Source: Rhizobium oryzihabitans
Lineage (GTDB): Bacteria > Pseudomonadota > Alphaproteobacteria > Rhizobiales > Rhizobiaceae
NCBI RefSeq assembly: GCF_010669145.1
Contig: NZ_CP048632.1
Span: 1,116,001-1,180,000 of the forward strand
Direction: 5' to 3'
DNA: 64,000 nucleotides
Made by a program: the position numbers and the translations under genes. Position 1 is the stretch's first letter. Each line of letters opens with the position of its first letter. Positions 9,924 to 19,249 of the stretch are shown here, piece by piece. A model generated the notes under the pieces. The model was not told where the DNA came from. It worked only from the letters and a program-made list of their open reading frames with translations, and did no database searches.

Positions 9924-10352
9924 TTAGGTCAGGGGAGACCAGCTTCCATCGGCATTGCGGCAGGCCGCGCCGCGCACCCTGGTTTCGCGCCCGTCAACCG
10001 TCAGGCTGTGGGAATATTGCCGGCAATTCTGGTTGCCGACCTGATAGGGCGCATTGGCGACCACCTGACCCTTGGCGTCATCGCCGGTCCAGGATACCGG
10101 CGTGCCGACCGGGGCCGTTTCCAGCGCCTTGTATTCGGCTTCCAGCGCCTTGGTCTGGTCGCCCCTGTCGAGTTGCACGCCGCTTCGCCCGACAATGCCA
10201 CCCTCAAGATTGGCAAGGAAAGGCGTCGAAGGCTGCGAGGATCGGCCGAACAGGCCGCCGCCCGACGGGCGGGTGCCCGTGGTGGTGCAGGCGCTCAGCA
10301 TCGAAACGCACAGGATAGAGAGAAGTGCCGGGCGTGACACCAGCGAACGCAT
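9924..10352 (-). CDS. Small surface-antigen-like lipoprotein
   Basis: 142 residues from the ATG giving MRSLVSRPALLSILCVSMLSACTTT. The signal peptide ends in a lipobox (LSAC) with the modified Cys near residue 20. The mature part has a Gly/Ser/Pro linker, then a C-terminal beta-rich domain (GTPVSWTGDDAKGQVV...RVRGAACRNADGSW) like the glycine-zipper/17 kDa surface antigen proteins of alphaproteobacteria. It is probably an outer-membrane lipoprotein of unknown function, transcribed downstream of feuQ. Confidence 0.8.
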   Translation of the reverse strand: MRSLVSRPALLSILCVSMLSACTTTGTRPSGGGLFGRSSQPSTPFLANLEGGIVGRSGVQLDRGDQTKALEAEYKALETAPVGTPVSWTGDDAKGQVVANAPYQVGNQNCRQYSHSLTVDGRETRVRGAACRNADGSWSPLT

Positions 10353-10456
10353 CGTCACGGAGCGACAGCCATCATACACGTCAACCAAACCCTGTCCTCT
10401 TCCTACCGCATCGCACCTAATATGCTACCATTGAATTTCTTGCTTTTTTTCTTGCC

Positions 10457-11856
10457 TCACGCAAGCTCTTTCGAGAGGCCCGGCAAAATCAGATCGGCTT
10501 TCAGCCCACCGATGCCGCTGCGCGACAGCGAAAAGCGGCCATGGTACTCTGACACCACCTCGGAAACGATGGAAAGTCCCAGTCCGGTGCCCGGCCGGCT
10601 TTCATCAAGCCGTCTGCCGCGCTTCATCGCTTCGCTGATCTGTTCCGGCTCAAGCCCCGGCCCGTCATCCTCCACCGTCAGTTCCACCCAGGAACGACGG
10701 GCGATTTCCGCATCGGAGGACGGGTGGGTGCCGGTCGCAAGCGTGACGACCACGCGCGTCTGGGCAAAACGGGCGGCATTTTCGAGAAGATTGCCGACGA
10801 CCTCTTCCAGATCCTGCTGCTCCATGCCGAGGACGGCGCCGGGCTGGTCGAAATTCAGCACGAACTGCTTGTCGGGGTTCAGGCGGCGCATCACGCGCAC
10901 CAGCCGTTCCAGCGCCGGTTCCGCTTCCACGCGGGCAAGGATCGAGCCGCGCTGGGCGGCGATGCGGGCGCGGGAGAGATAGGATTGCACCTGAGCCTGC
11001 ATGGCATCCGCCTGCGCGCGCACCAGATCGCCATGCTGCGGTTCCAGCGTGCGGGCCTCGTTCAGAAGGACGGCGATCGGTGTTTTCAGCGAATGCGCGA
11101 GATTACCGACCTGCATACGCGCGCGCTCCACAAGCCGGCGGTTGCTGTCGATCAGCGCGTTCACCTCGTTTGCCAATGGCTGGATTTCGCGCGGGAATTC
11201 GCCTTCGAGGCTTTCCGCCTCCCGCCCCGGATCTTGCCGAGCGCAAGGCGAGCCTGATCGAGCGGCCGCAGACTGTAAAGAATGGCAAGGCCGTTGACCA
11301 CGAGACTGCCGACGCCGAAGACGGCAAGCGCCAGATAAAGGCTGTTGGAGAAATCGCGCACATCGTCTTCCACGACATTCAGATTGCCGGAGACGCGGAA
11401 CCGCGCCGCGCGGCCTTCACCATCCAGCACGACTTCCGTTTCCGCCACGCGCACCTTGTTGCCCGCCTCATCGGTGACGGCGTAAAAGCGCTCATATCTG
11501 TTATCGAAGGGAGCGTCGAGAATGCTCGGCACCGGCAAGGAGGACACGCCGAGCGAAGAGGAAACCAGCGGCGCGGTCTGGAAATTGCCGAGCGGCTCAA
11601 CCACCCAGTACCAGCCGGTATCGGGCTGCGAAAAGCGAAGATCGCCCAGCTGCGGGCTGCCGGCAAGCGTGTTCTCGTTGGAAATCGTCACGGAATTGAT
11701 GACGTTGTAAAGCTGGGCGCGCAGCAGATCGGTGAAGCTGCGCTCCACGCCCTGCCGGTAGAGCGTCGAAATCACGACGGCGATTACCACAAGCGCCAGC
11801 GCCGACCAAGCGGAGGCGAGCAGCAGAACGCGGGCGGTAAGAGAGTTACTTCGCAT
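10457..11856 (-). pseudogene. feuQ: Sensor kinase FeuQ (PhoQ-like), one frameshift
   Basis: Intact length would be about 466 residues: TM1 near residues 8-30, periplasmic sensor, TM2 near 170-192, HAMP, H-box NLAHSLKTPIAVL, and an HATPase domain (NLLENAARFA, DDGPGL, GTGLGLSI). The reading frame breaks just after LGKIRGG in the HAMP region, at the CCC run 11221-11223. Adding one G restores GGEAESLEGEFPREIQPLANEVN. As written, the kinase half would be made only from an internal start. The start overlaps feuP by 11 bp. In Sinorhizobium FeuP/FeuQ controls cyclic glucan export (ndvA) and osmoadaptation; the name is inferred from gene order and sequence type. Confidence 0.82.
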
Positions 11857-12517
11857 CTGCCGGCGCTTGCATCCGGTAACCGAGACCACGGATCGTCTCG
11901 ATCAGATCAACCCCGAGCTTCTTGCGCAGACGTCCGACAAACACCTCGATCGTGTTGGAATCCCGGTCGAAATCCTGGTCGTACATATGCTCGACCAGTT
12001 CCGTGCGCGAGACGACCTCGCCCATGTGATGCATGAGATAGGAAAGCAGGCGGAACTCGTGCGAGGTGAGCTTCAACGTCGTGCCGTTGACGGTCGCCTT
12101 GGAGGATTTGGTGTCGAGCCTGAAGGGACCGCAGACAAGTTCGGAGGACGCATGGCCGGCGGCGCGGCGGATGAGCGCGCGCACGCGGGCGAGAACCTCT
12201 TCGACATGGAAGGGCTTGGTCACGTAATCGTCGGCACCGGCATCGATGCCCGCCACCTTGTCGCTCCAGCGATCGCGGGCGGTCAGGATGAGGACGGGCA
12301 TGGCCTTGCCGGCCGCACGCCATTTCTCGACGACCGTGATGCCGTCCATCTGCGGCAGGCCGATATCGAGAACGATGGCATCATAGGGCTCGGTATCGCC
12401 GAGATAATGCCCTTCCTCGCCGTCAAATGCCTGATCGACAACATAACCGGCCTCTTTCAGAGCATCGGTCAGCTGACGATTGAGATTGGCATCGTCCTCA
12501 ACCACGAGAATACGCAT
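11846..12517 (-). CDS. feuP: OmpR-family response regulator FeuP
   Basis: 223 residues: receiver domain with acidic D8/D9, phospho-acceptor Asp51 (YDAIVLDIGLP), Lys near 101 (DYVTKPF), and a winged-helix effector ending ETIRGLGYRM. Length and sequence are PhoP-like. It lies between the small periplasmic gene feuN and the kinase feuQ, directly upstream of the ccm genes, as in Sinorhizobium meliloti. Expected role: transcription factor for envelope and osmotic homeostasis including cyclic beta-glucan export. Confidence 0.85.
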   Translation of the reverse strand: MRILVVEDDANLNRQLTDALKEAGYVVDQAFDGEEGHYLGDTEPYDAIVLDIGLPQMDGITVVEKWRAAGKAMPVLILTARDRWSDKVAGIDAGADDYVTKPFHVEEVLARVRALIRRAAGHASSELVCGPFRLDTKSSKATVNGTTLKLTSHEFRLLSYLMHHMGEVVSRTELVEHMYDQDFDRDSNTIEVFVGRLRKKLGVDLIETIRGLGYRMQAPADAK

Positions 12518-12612
12518 TGTCCGCCCTTTCCTTCGTCCCGGCCCGCGCGCGCGTTGCCGGTCATGCTAATTATCTCGGATTGTTTTCCGATATTTCGGCG
12601 ATGCGGGCAAGG

Positions 12613-12867
12613 CTACATCGGCACGCGCATCGTCACCTTGCGCGGGCGCTCGCCATTGCCCTGGACGAGAACGGTCACGACACAGGACTGACCATCGCCG
12701 GAGGGATAGACAGAAAGAAGCTGGCCACCGGTTTCGCGCACGACACGTGCGACGGCTGCGCCGCAATCGCTGGCAGCCAGGATGTAATGGCCCTGCAAAT
12801 CAGCCTCGGGCGCCGTGAAACCGGAGAGCCCGGCTGCAAGCGTCGCGATGATGAGAGGTGATGCCAT
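12613..12867 (-). CDS. feuN: Small periplasmic protein, probable FeuQ inhibitor FeuN
   Basis: 84 residues from an ATG preceded by GGAAG at 9 bp. Residues 1-18 form a signal peptide (SPLIIATLAAGLSGFTAPEA). The mature part is ~66 residues with two Cys (C35 and C62), positioned for a periplasmic disulfide. From memory, S. meliloti encodes an ~83-residue periplasmic regulator, FeuN, just ahead of feuP that restrains the kinase FeuQ. Size, export signal and position match, but I cannot align the sequences, so the name is an inference. It probably starts the feuNPQ operon, with 95 bp to feuP. Confidence 0.65.
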   Translation of the reverse strand: MASPLIIATLAAGLSGFTAPEADLQGHYILAASDCGAAVARVVRETGGQLLSVYPSGDGQSCVVTVLVQGNGERPRKVTMRVPM

Positions 12868-13006
12868 TGAACAAACTTCCACAGAAAACCGGGTGCGTCT
12901 CGAACCCTATTGTGACCGAATATGTAGCGCAAAGCGTCTGAATGGCAAATGAATGCCGCCCCCGACGCCACGACGCACGGCGGGAACGGCATGGGCACGG
13001 GCGCTG

Positions 13007-13213
13007 TCAGTGGATGGCGCGGGTCGCTGAAAGGCGGCCGTAAAGCGCGATCAGGCCGCCAATTCCGCCCGCAACCGTCACCAGCCCTTCCGCGAGCTCA
13101 CCCTGCAGGCCGGCAGGCAGGTTAAGGCCGGCGATGCTGAAAAGCGGTGCGAAAACCGCAATCAGCGCGCCCCAGATCGTGCGCGATTGATACCATGGCT
13201 TGGTACTCTCCAT
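13007..13213 (-). CDS. Holin-like small membrane protein at end of GTA cluster
   Basis: 68 residues with AAAGGA 7 bases before the ATG. There are two hydrophobic helices (about 12-31 and 43-58) joined by a short loop, a charged N-terminus (MESTKPWYQSRTIWG) and a basic tail. This layout is common among small phage holins of Rhizobiales. It lies 34 bp after the GTA host-specificity gene on the same strand. A holin would let the GH19 lysin encoded upstream reach the peptidoglycan. The functional call rests on topology and context. Confidence 0.6.
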   Translation of the reverse strand: MESTKPWYQSRTIWGALIAVFAPLFSIAGLNLPAGLQGELAEGLVTVAGGIGGLIALYGRLSATRAIH

Positions 13214-13247
13214 AATCTCGTCCTTTGCGTTGTTTTTCAGGTGGTTG

Positions 13248-16200
13248 TCAGAGCGGGAGAAGGGCTTGCGCCGCCACTCCCGAGGGCACCGCGCGGCCAA
13301 GCTGGCGGACACGCACGGAAATGTGATCCCGCAAGGTCGGGAAATCTGTGAGTTCGGCTGCCGCAGAGTATAGCCAGAAGGGTTCGGAGACCTCCGCTGC
13401 GCGTCTAACGGCCCCGCTATCGAGCACTTCCACGCGGTAGCGCTCGAACGGCTCATCCAGCGGTATGTCCGTGGCATCCCAGCCATCGGCCTCCATTCTG
13501 CCCCGGCGGATCCAGCGCAGCAGAACGCCACCCCTGCGCCGCTCGCCGAAAAGATGCACCGGCGCAAGCGGCGTTTCAGCCCGCAGACCACCCTCGAAGG
13601 CAAAAGGCCCGGCAGGCGCGCCCGCCCTCCCCGCTGCCTCGGCAATCCAGTTCAGCCGCCTGCCGCGTTCGCTTGCGGCAAGGCCGAGCGGCTGCACGGC
13701 CGCATCCAGCACCACGACCGGGCTTCCCGCGGGCGTACCCGCTGCCAGCGCATCGTCCGTGCCGCCAAGCCCACGCAGCAAAGTTGAAAGCCGCCAGCGC
13801 GAAGGTGCGATTTCCTCCGCCCGTGCAAAAGCGGCAATCTCCCACACGCCGTTTGCAGCCTTGAGCGCGATCCGGTTCTCACCGTTCAGCACCGAAAGCT
13901 CCGGAGCCGAGGAAAGCTCTCCGAAAGGCAGATCGATCAGGATGGTGTTTTTGCGGTCGAAACGGCCAATGGGACCGGGCATCAGCGGCATCGCTAGCGC
14001 GCCGATCATCGCGGGCCGATCCAGCACCGCGCGCTGCCGGTAACCTTCCGTGCCGGGCGATGCGGAAACGATGATTGGACGCCAGGGTCTTGCAAGGACG
14101 GCGATCCGCGCCGAATCCTCCGGCGCGATGCCGTCATGGCGCGGCAGATCGAGAAACAGCACTTCCGGGGCGAAACCTTCCGCGCCGCTAGCGCCGTTTG
14201 TTCGCAGCTCATCTGCAGCGCCCGCGAAAACAGAGAGGGCGGCGGAAAACGCGCGTGCCTCGACCTGCCGCACAGCACCATCCTCGATCCGGCTGACCAG
14301 AAACCGCCCTGCCGGAGCTTCCGGAAAAGCGTCCTGCGGCAGGCGGATGCAATCGCCGGGTTCGAGAACGACATCTCCTGGCGGCAGCGCAAAACGCAAA
14401 GTGCGCCGGGCCTGCCGATTGTCGCGCAACACGGCATCAACCGCTGCTTCCGCCGTTTCCGCCGGCAGGGCCGCGTTGAGGTCCAGCCGCACGACGCGGC
14501 TACCGGCATTGTCAACGCGGCGCGAACGTACGCTTGCCTGCTCGTAATCGAGCGCTGGATTGAACGAGGTCAGCACGGCTTCAGCGGCAAAATCGCTGTC
14601 ATGGCCGCGATTTTCAGACCATAGCGGCTCGTCGTCCAGATCGGCAAGCACGGGAACGTCGTGGACAGGCAGGACCGCCGTATTGCGGGAGCGGAAACGC
14701 AGGGTTCCGCCATCTTCCGCCACATCCACCTGAAACGCCGTCATCAGCGGCTCCAGGAGGTTGCGGGCGGAGGTAACATCGCCCTGTACATAGCCGGTCA
14801 GATCGCCGCTGACGGCCGAGACATCGAAGCCGGAAAAGCCATGGTCCGTCAAAATCGCAGCCATGGTATCGGCAAGTGTGGCCGTGCCCAGCCGGCCGTT
14901 CAGCCAGTGGCCGGTGCGCCAGTTGCCGCCATCGCTCCAGGCTTCGACATTCTGCGGAAAGGCGGGAAAAGGCCGCGCATCCCAGGTCCACAGGTAGACC
15001 CGGTTCTGGTCCACCATCGCCGCATCACCCTCGCCCGTCCAATGGTCGAGATGGGCTTGCAGAAACCGCCGCTGCTGGCTGTCGGCGCGGCTTCTGCGGG
15101 AAAAATAGGGAAAGGCGTTTTCCGCCGATTTCGGATCGGGAAACACATTCGGGCGCGTCGCACTCTTGTCCACCGCCGGGCAGCCGAGTTCGGTGAACCA
15201 GACCGGCTTCGAGCCGGGCACCCATGCGGTCGGCGTCAATTTCTCCGCACCCCGCACCCGGTCAAAATGGGCATCCTGCCACCAGCTCCTGATGTCCTTG
15301 TAGCGGAACACCCATGGCTTTCCCTTCAACCCATCGGTGATGGGCGTGCGCCGCCGCGCCGCGCGGTCCGCGTCGCTCGCGTAAAACCAGTCGAAGCCCT
15401 CGCCCGCCGTGATCGCACGGCGGAAGGCGGCGGCATCGTCCGGGCCGGTCATGCCGTCAGGATTGCCGTTTGCAACATCCTTGTCGCGCCAGTCGGAGAG
15501 CGGCATGTAATTGTCAATGCCGATGGCATCGATATCCGGGCTTGCCCAGAGCGGATCGAGGTTGAAGAACACATCACCCGAACCATCGGCGGGCTGATAA
15601 CCGAAATATTCGCTCCAGTCGGCACCATAGGTCAGTTTCGTGACCGGTCCGACGAGGGCGCGCACATCCCTTGCCAGCCTCACCAGTTCCTCCACGAAAG
15701 GAAAGGCGTCGTTGCGGTCGCGCAGGCTTGTCAGCCCGCGAAGCTCCGAGCCGATCAGGAAGGCATCTACCCCGCCTGCCTGTGCCACCAGCGCCGCATA
15801 ATGCAGCACCATGCGGCGATACCCTTCAGTACGGTTGCAGAAGGCGGAAATCTCCTCACGCACGCCGTCGCCACGGTCGGGAGAACCGGCCCTGCCGGGT
15901 GCCGGAAAACAGGTGATGCGTCCGCGCCAGCCATAGGCGTCCTGCTCGCCTTTGCCATAGGGGTCAGGCAGGCCGTTGCCAGCGGGTACATCCATCATCA
16001 CGAAGGGATAAAGGCAGACCTTCAGACCACGCGCCTTGAGGTCGGCTATCGCCTGCACAACACTTTGATCATCCGGCGTGCCGCCATAGGCGGGACCACC
16101 CCCGTGGTGGCTGACGAGATGTGCCTGTCCGCGCGAAACACCGGCGACGGACCATGGTGCACTTTCCCTGTCGCGACCTGCCACTTCCACGCCCGGCAGA

Positions 16201-17051
16201 ATGCGGCATTCACCCGCCCGCATGTCGGTGCCGAACCAGCTCACCACCAGCGCCACGCTTTGCAGATTGGGGCACAGCGCCTGCAATTCGTCGATCGCGG
16301 CCTGCCAGTCGGTCAAGGCCGTCGGGCCGTTGCGGTTCATGATGCGGCTCTCGCCCATGCCGGTGCGTTCCGAAACCTGCGCCGTCGCGTAACCGTGTTC
16401 CGTGGCACCGGGAATGACGGTGATGGCGCGGATGGCTTTTTCCAGTCTTCCGACCGGCCGCACCACTTCGAACTGCATGAGCGGAATGCGGTTGCCATAG
16501 CTGTCAAGCGGCAGGCGTTCGAACACCACATAGGCCAGCCCGCGAAAGGCGGGGGCATTGCCAGCACCCTGTTTTGCCTCGATCAGCGGATCGGGCAATT
16601 GCGTCTCGCTGCCGGGATAAAAGCGCATCTCGATGGCGCTCAGGTCCAGTTCCCGCCCATCTGCCCAGACGCGGCGCACCATGGCCGCCTCGCCCTCGCA
16701 CAGCCCGACGGCAAGATTGGCGAAATAACGATAGGTCTCGACCTTCGGGCCGCGACTGCCCTTGCCGCCGCGACGCTCCACCGCGATGCTTTCCTCGAAA
16801 CGCGTCGCCCAGATCAGCGTGCCGCCGATCCTCGCCGTGCCGTAAAGCCGGTTGATCGCAGCACCTTCGTCCGCGCCCGGAATACGTGCCGTCGAAAGCC
16901 GGGCGCCGGACACCGTCCGCCCGTTCGAAAGCAGCGCGCGGTCGACGGCATTGCCCGCCAGCGCGCCGGCCGCGCGGCCGATGATGGCCCCCACCGGGCC
17001 GAAAACGCCGCCGAGTGCTGCACCCGCCGCCTGAAAGAGAATAGTCGCCAT
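13248..17051 (-). CDS. GTA host-specificity / tail fibre hub protein (orfg15-like)
   Basis: 1267 residues, the largest gene in the window and the usual size for GTA orfg15. The N-terminal Ala/Gly-rich helical start (ATILFQAAGAALGGVFGPVGAIIG) is typical of tail-hub megatron proteins. The middle (about 350-780) is the TIM-barrel-like, glycoside-hydrolase-related domain found in GTA tail proteins (FWFTELGCPAVD-like GSKPVWFTELGCPAVDKS, WTWDARPFPAFP). The C-terminal third holds the phage tail module (SVVVLDAAVQPLGLAASERGR region, FERYRVEVLD). In the Rhodobacter GTA this protein forms the distal tail tip and carries host-recognition domains. The frame is intact. Spacing is 18 bp from g14. Confidence 0.93.
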   Translation of the reverse strand: MATILFQAAGAALGGVFGPVGAIIGRAAGALAGNAVDRALLSNGRTVSGARLSTARIPGADEGAAINRLYGTARIGGTLIWATRFEESIAVERRGGKGSRGPKVETYRYFANLAVGLCEGEAAMVRRVWADGRELDLSAIEMRFYPGSETQLPDPLIEAKQGAGNAPAFRGLAYVVFERLPLDSYGNRIPLMQFEVVRPVGRLEKAIRAITVIPGATEHGYATAQVSERTGMGESRIMNRNGPTALTDWQAAIDELQALCPNLQSVALVVSWFGTDMRAGECRILPGVEVAGRDRESAPWSVAGVSRGQAHLVSHHGGGPAYGGTPDDQSVVQAIADLKARGLKVCLYPFVMMDVPAGNGLPDPYGKGEQDAYGWRGRITCFPAPGRAGSPDRGDGVREEISAFCNRTEGYRRMVLHYAALVAQAGGVDAFLIGSELRGLTSLRDRNDAFPFVEELVRLARDVRALVGPVTKLTYGADWSEYFGYQPADGSGDVFFNLDPLWASPDIDAIGIDNYMPLSDWRDKDVANGNPDGMTGPDDAAAFRRAITAGEGFDWFYASDADRAARRRTPITDGLKGKPWVFRYKDIRSWWQDAHFDRVRGAEKLTPTAWVPGSKPVWFTELGCPAVDKSATRPNVFPDPKSAENAFPYFSRRSRADSQQRRFLQAHLDHWTGEGDAAMVDQNRVYLWTWDARPFPAFPQNVEAWSDGGNWRTGHWLNGRLGTATLADTMAAILTDHGFSGFDVSAVSGDLTGYVQGDVTSARNLLEPLMTAFQVDVAEDGGTLRFRSRNTAVLPVHDVPVLADLDDEPLWSENRGHDSDFAAEAVLTSFNPALDYEQASVRSRRVDNAGSRVVRLDLNAALPAETAEAAVDAVLRDNRQARRTLRFALPPGDVVLEPGDCIRLPQDAFPEAPAGRFLVSRIEDGAVRQVEARAFSAALSVFAGAADELRTNGASGAEGFAPEVLFLDLPRHDGIAPEDSARIAVLARPWRPIIVSASPGTEGYRQRAVLDRPAMIGALAMPLMPGPIGRFDRKNTILIDLPFGELSSAPELSVLNGENRIALKAANGVWEIAAFARAEEIAPSRWRLSTLLRGLGGTDDALAAGTPAGSPVVVLDAAVQPLGLAASERGRRLNWIAEAAGRAGAPAGPFAFEGGLRAETPLAPVHLFGERRRGGVLLRWIRRGRMEADGWDATDIPLDEPFERYRVEVLDSGAVRRAAEVSEPFWLYSAAAELTDFPTLRDHISVRVRQLGRAVPSGVAAQALLPL

Positions 17052-17069
17052 GCTCGCCTCGGAAAAATA

Positions 17070-17504
17070 TCAGGGATCGGGAAAACGGAAGACGCCGGCA
17101 ATGCGTCGCTTCCAGCCCGGCACCAGCGCAGAACGCAGCACCGATGCCTGTTCATAGGCATGGATGAAATGCTGAGGCCCTGCGAAAATGCCGAGATGTT
17201 TGGCCGCGGCATCGGCTCGCCATCGAAACAGCAGCAGATCGCCAGGCCTCGCCTCTCCCATATCCGACACCGCTGAAAAGTAACGTTCCGCCGCCGCCAT
17301 CAGCCGGTCCTCTCCGCCGCGTTCGGCCCAATCCCGCGCATAGGGCGGCGGCAGTTCCGGTTCCTCGCCGTAAAGCGCACGCCAGATGCCCCTGACGAGA
17401 CCCAGGCAATCGCAGCCGACGCCCTGCAACGATGCTTGATGCCGATAGGGCGTACCGATCCATCCTTCAGCCAGCGCCAGCACTCTTTCTCCGGTGCTCT
17501 TCAT
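17070..17504 (-). CDS. GTA NlpC/P60 peptidase (orfg14-like)
   Basis: 144 residues. The catalytic Cys is in GVGCDCLGLVRG (near C30), the catalytic His in AKHLGIFAG (near 115), preceded by GDLLLFRW, all diagnostic of NlpC/P60 cell-wall peptidases. In the Rhodobacter GTA this tail-tip protein cleaves peptide cross-links during DNA entry. The start overlaps the g13 stop by 4 bp (ATGA). Confidence 0.93.
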   Translation of the reverse strand: MKSTGERVLALAEGWIGTPYRHQASLQGVGCDCLGLVRGIWRALYGEEPELPPPYARDWAERGGEDRLMAAAERYFSAVSDMGEARPGDLLLFRWRADAAAKHLGIFAGPQHFIHAYEQASVLRSALVPGWKRRIAGVFRFPDP

Positions 17505-18385
17505 GGAAACAACGCCTTGCCGTCATGCCTCTGGCCGCCGCTGGCGTAGGAATAGGCGAAATCCGCCCCCGGCAGATGTGGAAAGCCGCGAAAATTCAAA
17601 TGATTGGCGAATTTCGCCTTGCAGGTCGGAAAACTCTTGTCGCAGCCGGCGATGACTGAAAAAGCGTCACCCGGCAACGGCGACTGTTCCGGAGCCAGCC
17701 AGAAGGACAGACGCGTGCCGCCATCGCGCTTCTCATGCCCGTCGAGATCGAAACTCTTGCCGGTGAGCCCACCGGTCAGAAACCGCAACTTTCCCCGGCT
17801 GAAGAAGCCTTCGGCAAAAGCATCAAGCCCGGTGGCTGAAAGGTTGCCCGCCGCATCCACCCCCGTCACGCTGCCGCTGCCGGTGAACCGCGCCAGATCG
17901 GCACCGCAGCGCCGGTCGCCAAGGGCGGCATCGCAGCGCCGGCCATAGACCCTGCCCTGCGGCTGGGAGAGACGGTGCGCGATGCTGCGCAGTTCAGCGC
18001 GAAACGCACCGCCCGCCCGCGTCACCTCGCCGATCTCGCGCATGTTCAGCAGCACATGCTGTTCCGGCGCCTGCCAGTTGACGAGGAAAAGCTCCACCTT
18101 CGCGCCATCGAAACGCCCGGCTGCCAGCTCGCTTTCGGAAATGACCTCGCTCGAAAAGCCCCCCGTCACCTCGCCCGCACTCGCGCCCAGCCCCGTTTCG
18201 CTGTCGCTGTCGCTGGCCCCGAAACCGCTTGCGGCGAGGTAGGTCACACCGGCGAAGGAAAGGGCCTCGTCATGGTCGGTAAAACCGATTGCCGCGCCGT
18301 CCTTCAACGTCACCTTCCAGCAATGGCAGGTGGTTGTGGCGTCGCCACGCAAATGCTCGGCAAGGGCGGGAGGAACAATCTTCAC
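17501..18385 (-). CDS. GTA baseplate hub protein, DUF2163 (orfg13-like)
   Basis: 294 residues. An N-terminal DUF2163 domain (LAEHLRGDATTTCHCWKVTLKDG) is followed by the C-terminal phage_BR0599-type domain. Four conserved Cys, C151, C160, C248 and C255 (YGRRCDAALGDRRC and GCDKSFPTC), match the spacing expected for the iron-sulphur site described in the Rhodobacter GTA hub structure. The start and stop overlap g12 and g14 by 4 bp each. It would join the tail tube to the tip. Confidence 0.9.
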   Translation of the reverse strand: MKIVPPALAEHLRGDATTTCHCWKVTLKDGAAIGFTDHDEALSFAGVTYLAASGFGASDSDSETGLGASAGEVTGGFSSEVISESELAAGRFDGAKVELFLVNWQAPEQHVLLNMREIGEVTRAGGAFRAELRSIAHRLSQPQGRVYGRRCDAALGDRRCGADLARFTGSGSVTGVDAAGNLSATGLDAFAEGFFSRGKLRFLTGGLTGKSFDLDGHEKRDGGTRLSFWLAPEQSPLPGDAFSVIAGCDKSFPTCKAKFANHLNFRGFPHLPGADFAYSYASGGQRHDGKALFP

Positions 18386-19020
18386 GGCAGGATTTCCATC
18401 AGCGGAATGGAGGGAATGCGGCCCGCCTCGAAGGCGGTCAGGTTCACGTCGATGCGGTCGATCGCAAACCGCACCGGCACGTCGAATTCGAAACCGGCGC
18501 GGATCGCCGAACCGGCTGTCGGCGCCCGACCGGCGCGAAACGTCACCATGCCGGTCGCATGATCGACAGAAAAATCCGCCGGCAGTGCTTTCACCCCATC
18601 AACGGAGAGGATGACCGAAGCCTCGACCGGTTTCTGCACCCGCCGGCTGAAGGATCCACCCGCATCGGCATAGGTCTTCACCAGCTGAAAGCCCGCCGTC
18701 ACCCCGTCGCCGGTGCCAATCCTCTGATCGGTTGCGGCGGGCGCCGCGCCCGGCGGGCAGGATTTGAAATCCACCGGATCGCGAAACCGGAAGCCGTAAA
18801 GCTCCCCGCGCCGCGCCTCGAAAAAGGAAAGCACCTCGTAAAGATCGGCAACGGAGCGGATGCCCGATCCCGCATCATAGGCGCGCCTGGCATTCTTCCA
18901 GCGCTGGTTGCGGTTCTCCCGCCCGTTGGAAAGGTTGACGATATCGGTTCGCCTCACCGGCCCGCCGCTCACGCCAAGCGCGAGCCGCAGCGGAAACCGC
19001 ACTTCATGAAATGCCGCCAT
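18382..19020 (-). CDS. GTA distal tail protein, DUF2460 (orfg12-like)
   Basis: 212 residues from the ATG with AGGAAC upstream (MAAFHEVRFPLRLALGVSGGPVRRTDIV). The motif LYEVLSFFEARRGELYGFRFRDPVDFKS is the DUF2460/TIGR02217 signature. It forms the distal tail ring in GTA particles. It is translationally coupled to g13. Upstream it is separated from g11 by a family A repeat, which breaks the otherwise overlapping gene order. Confidence 0.93.
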   Translation of the reverse strand: MAAFHEVRFPLRLALGVSGGPVRRTDIVNLSNGRENRNQRWKNARRAYDAGSGIRSVADLYEVLSFFEARRGELYGFRFRDPVDFKSCPPGAAPAATDQRIGTGDGVTAGFQLVKTYADAGGSFSRRVQKPVEASVILSVDGVKALPADFSVDHATGMVTFRAGRAPTAGSAIRAGFEFDVPVRFAIDRIDVNLTAFEAGRIPSIPLMEILP

Positions 19021-19109
19021 GTCGTTGTTCCTGGATTCTTTTTGATGGTCTGGGAAAGATGGAAGGATGACGCTCGACACAAAGGTCGGGCAGGTGCGTC
19101 ATTCGCTCT

Positions 19110-19228
19110 CCCTCATCCCTGTGCCTGTCACAGGGGATCCAGCCAGCCCAAGTCTTTGGGCTGAGAAGAGTCTTTTCGCCGCGCAGACGCGCGTCGGCTG
19201 GATTCCTGTGACAGGCACAGGAATGAGG
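19110..19228. repeat. Palindromic intergenic repeat, family A, copy 2
   Basis: Same arms and core as the copy at 5975 (TCATCCCTGTGCCTGTCACAGG at the left; ATTCCTGTGACAGGCACAGG at the right). Lies within the GTA operon between g12 and g11. Confidence 0.9.
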
Positions 19229-19249
19229 ATAGGCAGGAGGGGCAATCCG

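Noticed and set aside
14661..17276. 871-codon plus-strand open frame antisense to the GTA tail-tip gene
   Set aside because: It mirrors the intact g15 gene; its composition (Arg/Pro/His-rich) is typical of high-GC antisense frames and shows no domain.
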